Program-made: the position numbers and the translations under genes | Notes under the pieces: generated by a model | Databases searched by the model: none | What the model saw: the letters and a program-made list of their open reading frames with translations, nothing else | What the model was told of the DNA's origin: nothing | Part shown: in pieces, positions 60,898 to 64,000 of the stretch | Layout: each line of letters opens with the position of its first letter | How positions within the stretch are numbered: position 1 is the stretch's first letter | Origin: an uncultured Collinsella sp. | Lineage (GTDB): Bacteria > Actinomycetota > Coriobacteriia > Coriobacteriales > Coriobacteriaceae | Assembly (NCBI GenBank): GCA_902497025.1 | Contig: CABVDJ010000007.1 | Coordinates: 1 to 64,000, forward strand | DNA: 64,000 nucleotides | Direction: 5' to 3'

Positions 60898-62608
60898 TCA
60901 CATCGTGCGGTATCGACCGATTGCGCGGTACTTTTCGTAGCGGAGGTTTGTGAGGGTCACGTCGTCGAGCTGCCCAAGCGTATCGAAGGCATCAAATGCC
61001 GAGGACATGACGGCACCGGCGATCTCCTCATGCGACAGGCCCTTATCGTCAACAATGCCGTCGATGATGCCGAGCGCCAGCAGATCGGGGGCCGTGAGCT
61101 TAAGCGCCTCGGCGGCCTCATCCGCACGCTCGGTATCCTTCCACAGGATCGACGCACAGGCCTCGGGGCTCACGACTGAATAGGCCGAGCTCGAGAGCAT
61201 CAGGATGCGGTCGGCCACGGACAGCGCCAGCGCGCCACCAGAGCCGCCCTCGCCTGTCACCACCGAGACAATCGGTGTCTTAAGGCCGCTCATCTCCATG
61301 AGATTCTGAGCAATCGCCTCGCCCTGGCCGCGCTCCTCGGCACCGATGCCGCAAAACGCGCCCGAAGTATCGACCAGGCACAGAACCGGTCGACCAAACT
61401 TTTCGGCCTGGCGCATAAGGCGACGTGCCTTGCGGTAACCCTCGGGATGTGCCATGCCAAAGTTGCGACGCATGCGCTCTTTGGTCGTGGTGCCGCGCTC
61501 GATGGCGATAACCGTCACAGGACGTCCGTCTTTCCAGCCAATGCCACCCACCACGGCGGCGTCGTCGCCAAAGTAGCGGTCGCCGTGCAGCTCCACAAAT
61601 CCATCCAGGCCCAGCGAGATCATCTCGCCTGCCGTGGCGCGATCTGCCGAGCGGGTCTGTTTGACAATCTCGAGCGCGGTTTTTGGTGCGGCCGAGAGCT
61701 TGAACAAGTGTCCCAACTTTTTGCCGCGGCGACCCGTATGCACGATCTCATGCGGTGCCCCCAGGCCGGGCGCGTGCCCTTCGTGCAGCGCCAGCAGCTC
61801 GCCTACCGTGAGCGCAATCTCGCCACGCGGAACAACGGCATCGCAAAAGCCGTGCTCCAGCAAAAACTCGGAGCGATGGAATCCCTTGGGCAGGCGCTTG
61901 TGCATGTTCTGCTCGATCACGCGCGGGCCGGCAAATGCCGTCAGGGCATCGGGCTCGGCCAGGATAATATCGCCCTCCATGGCAAAGCTCGCGGTTACGC
62001 CTCCGGTCGTGGGGTCGGTGAGCACCGTGATATACAGACCGCCCGCCTCGCTGTGGCGCCTAACCGCCGCAGAAATCTTGGCCATCTGCATAAGCGACGT
62101 CACGCCCTCTTGCATGCGCGCGCCGCCCGAAACGGTAAAGCCGACAACTGGCAATCCAAGCTCGGTCGCTCGCTCAAATGTGCGACAGATCTTCTCGCCC
62201 ACCACGGAACCCATCGAGCCCATCATAAAGTTGGCGTCCATAAAGAAGAGCGCGGTATCGCAACCGCAGATTTTGCCCCTGCCGCACACAACGGCGTCGC
62301 GCTCGCCCGAACGCTCGCACACGCTCTTAAGCTTGTCGGCATAGCCGGGAAACGAGAGGAAGTCCTCCGACGCCAGATTGGCATCCCATTCCTCAAACGT
62401 GCCCTCGTCGACCGTCATGCGCATGCGCGCGCGACCGCTCACGCGAAAGTGTTTGCCGCAACGAGGGCAGACCTCGAGGTTGTCGTGCAGGCGTGCTTCA
62501 TCGATCACGCGGCGACACTCCGGGCACTTGATAAACACGTGGCGCGCGGGAAACTCGGCGCACGACTCGGTCATCGGCCCCTCGAGGACGTTGACCGTCT
62601 TCGCTTTT

Positions 62609-62622
<14 letters not shown>
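60898..62622 (-). CDS. accDA: Acetyl-CoA carboxylase carboxyltransferase, fused beta-alpha subunits
   Basis: A 574-residue fusion. The N-terminal AccD half has a zinc ribbon (Cys33, 36, 52, 55) and GGARMQEGVTSLMQM; the C-terminal AccA half starts near residue 300 and shows GDRYFGDDAAVVGGIG and GEGGSGGALALSVADRILM. It transfers carboxyl from biotin to acetyl-CoA, the committed step of fatty acid synthesis. Its start overlaps the accC end by 14 nt. Confidence 0.96.
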
Positions 62623-63952
<1,330 letters not shown>

Positions 63953-64000
63953 GAAAACTTCCCTACTTTTCGTGCATGAGTGCAAAAGACATATCGGCGC

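Overview
The window is high-GC bacterial DNA. Gene content and order point to an anaerobic gut actinobacterium of the Coriobacteriia, most likely Collinsella or a close relative. The evidence is a fused AccD-AccA, a selenium-dependent xanthine dehydrogenase with its maturation genes, a zinc-type S14, frequent GTG and TTG starts, and many intergenic palindromes. The genus name is an inference from style, not from a database match.

Layout. 1-11.3 kb: an IS110 transposase remnant, a HAD phosphatase, adenine deaminase (ade), tyrS, a U32 peptidase-like gene, a class A penicillin-binding protein, argR and a GT2 glycosyltransferase. 11.4-22.1 kb, all minus: truA, then the distal half of the ribosomal super-operon (rplQ, rpoA, rpsD, rpsK, rpsM, rpmJ, infA, map, adk, secY, rplO, rpmD, rpsE, rplR, rplF, rpsH, rpsN, rplE). 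22.4-45.1 kb: a metabolic island with xdhC, yqeB and yqeC (selenium and molybdenum hydroxylase maturation), a dihydropyrimidinase, mocA, ygeW, ygeY, dpaL, a YheO-type regulator, a Pro-rich membrane protein, an IS3 remnant, xanthine dehydrogenase, a ferredoxin, ygfK, ssnA, a purine permease, a second YheO-type regulator and ridA. 45.5-51 kb: a second U32 gene, an RluA-type pseudouridine synthase, a DeoR regulator and a Gfo/Idh/MocA oxidoreductase. 51.4-57.2 kb, minus: the proximal half of the ribosomal operon (rplC, rplD, rplW, rplB, rpsS, rplV, rpsC, rplP, rpmC, rpsQ, rplN, rplX). 57.7-64 kb: a histidine phosphatase, a CDF metal transporter, a PTS EIIC, fused accDA and accC.

Two things stand out. 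First, the normally continuous S10-spc operon is split between rplX and rplE by about 29 kb, and the purine/xanthine island sits inside the gap; rpsJ is missing upstream of rplC. Second, the intergenic spaces carry several families of long, nearly perfect palindromes. Two copies, at 30.2 and 57.5 kb, share a conserved 68-nt core but have unrelated, self-complementary outer arms. Another tract, at 48.7-49.1 kb, has three 57-nt hairpins at an 80-nt period between two direct copies of a 37-nt palindrome.

How the genes work together (inference from family knowledge). Adenine deaminase, the permease and the selenium-dependent xanthine dehydrogenase feed purines into an anaerobic ring-opening route involving YgfK, SsnA, dihydropyrimidinase, YgeW, YgeY and DpaL. 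RidA would remove the reactive 2-aminoacrylate made by DpaL. MocA, YqeB, YqeC and XdhC would build and load the Mo/Se cofactor, and the two YheO-type regulators probably sense a pathway metabolite. No tRNA or rRNA gene and no CRISPR array was found.
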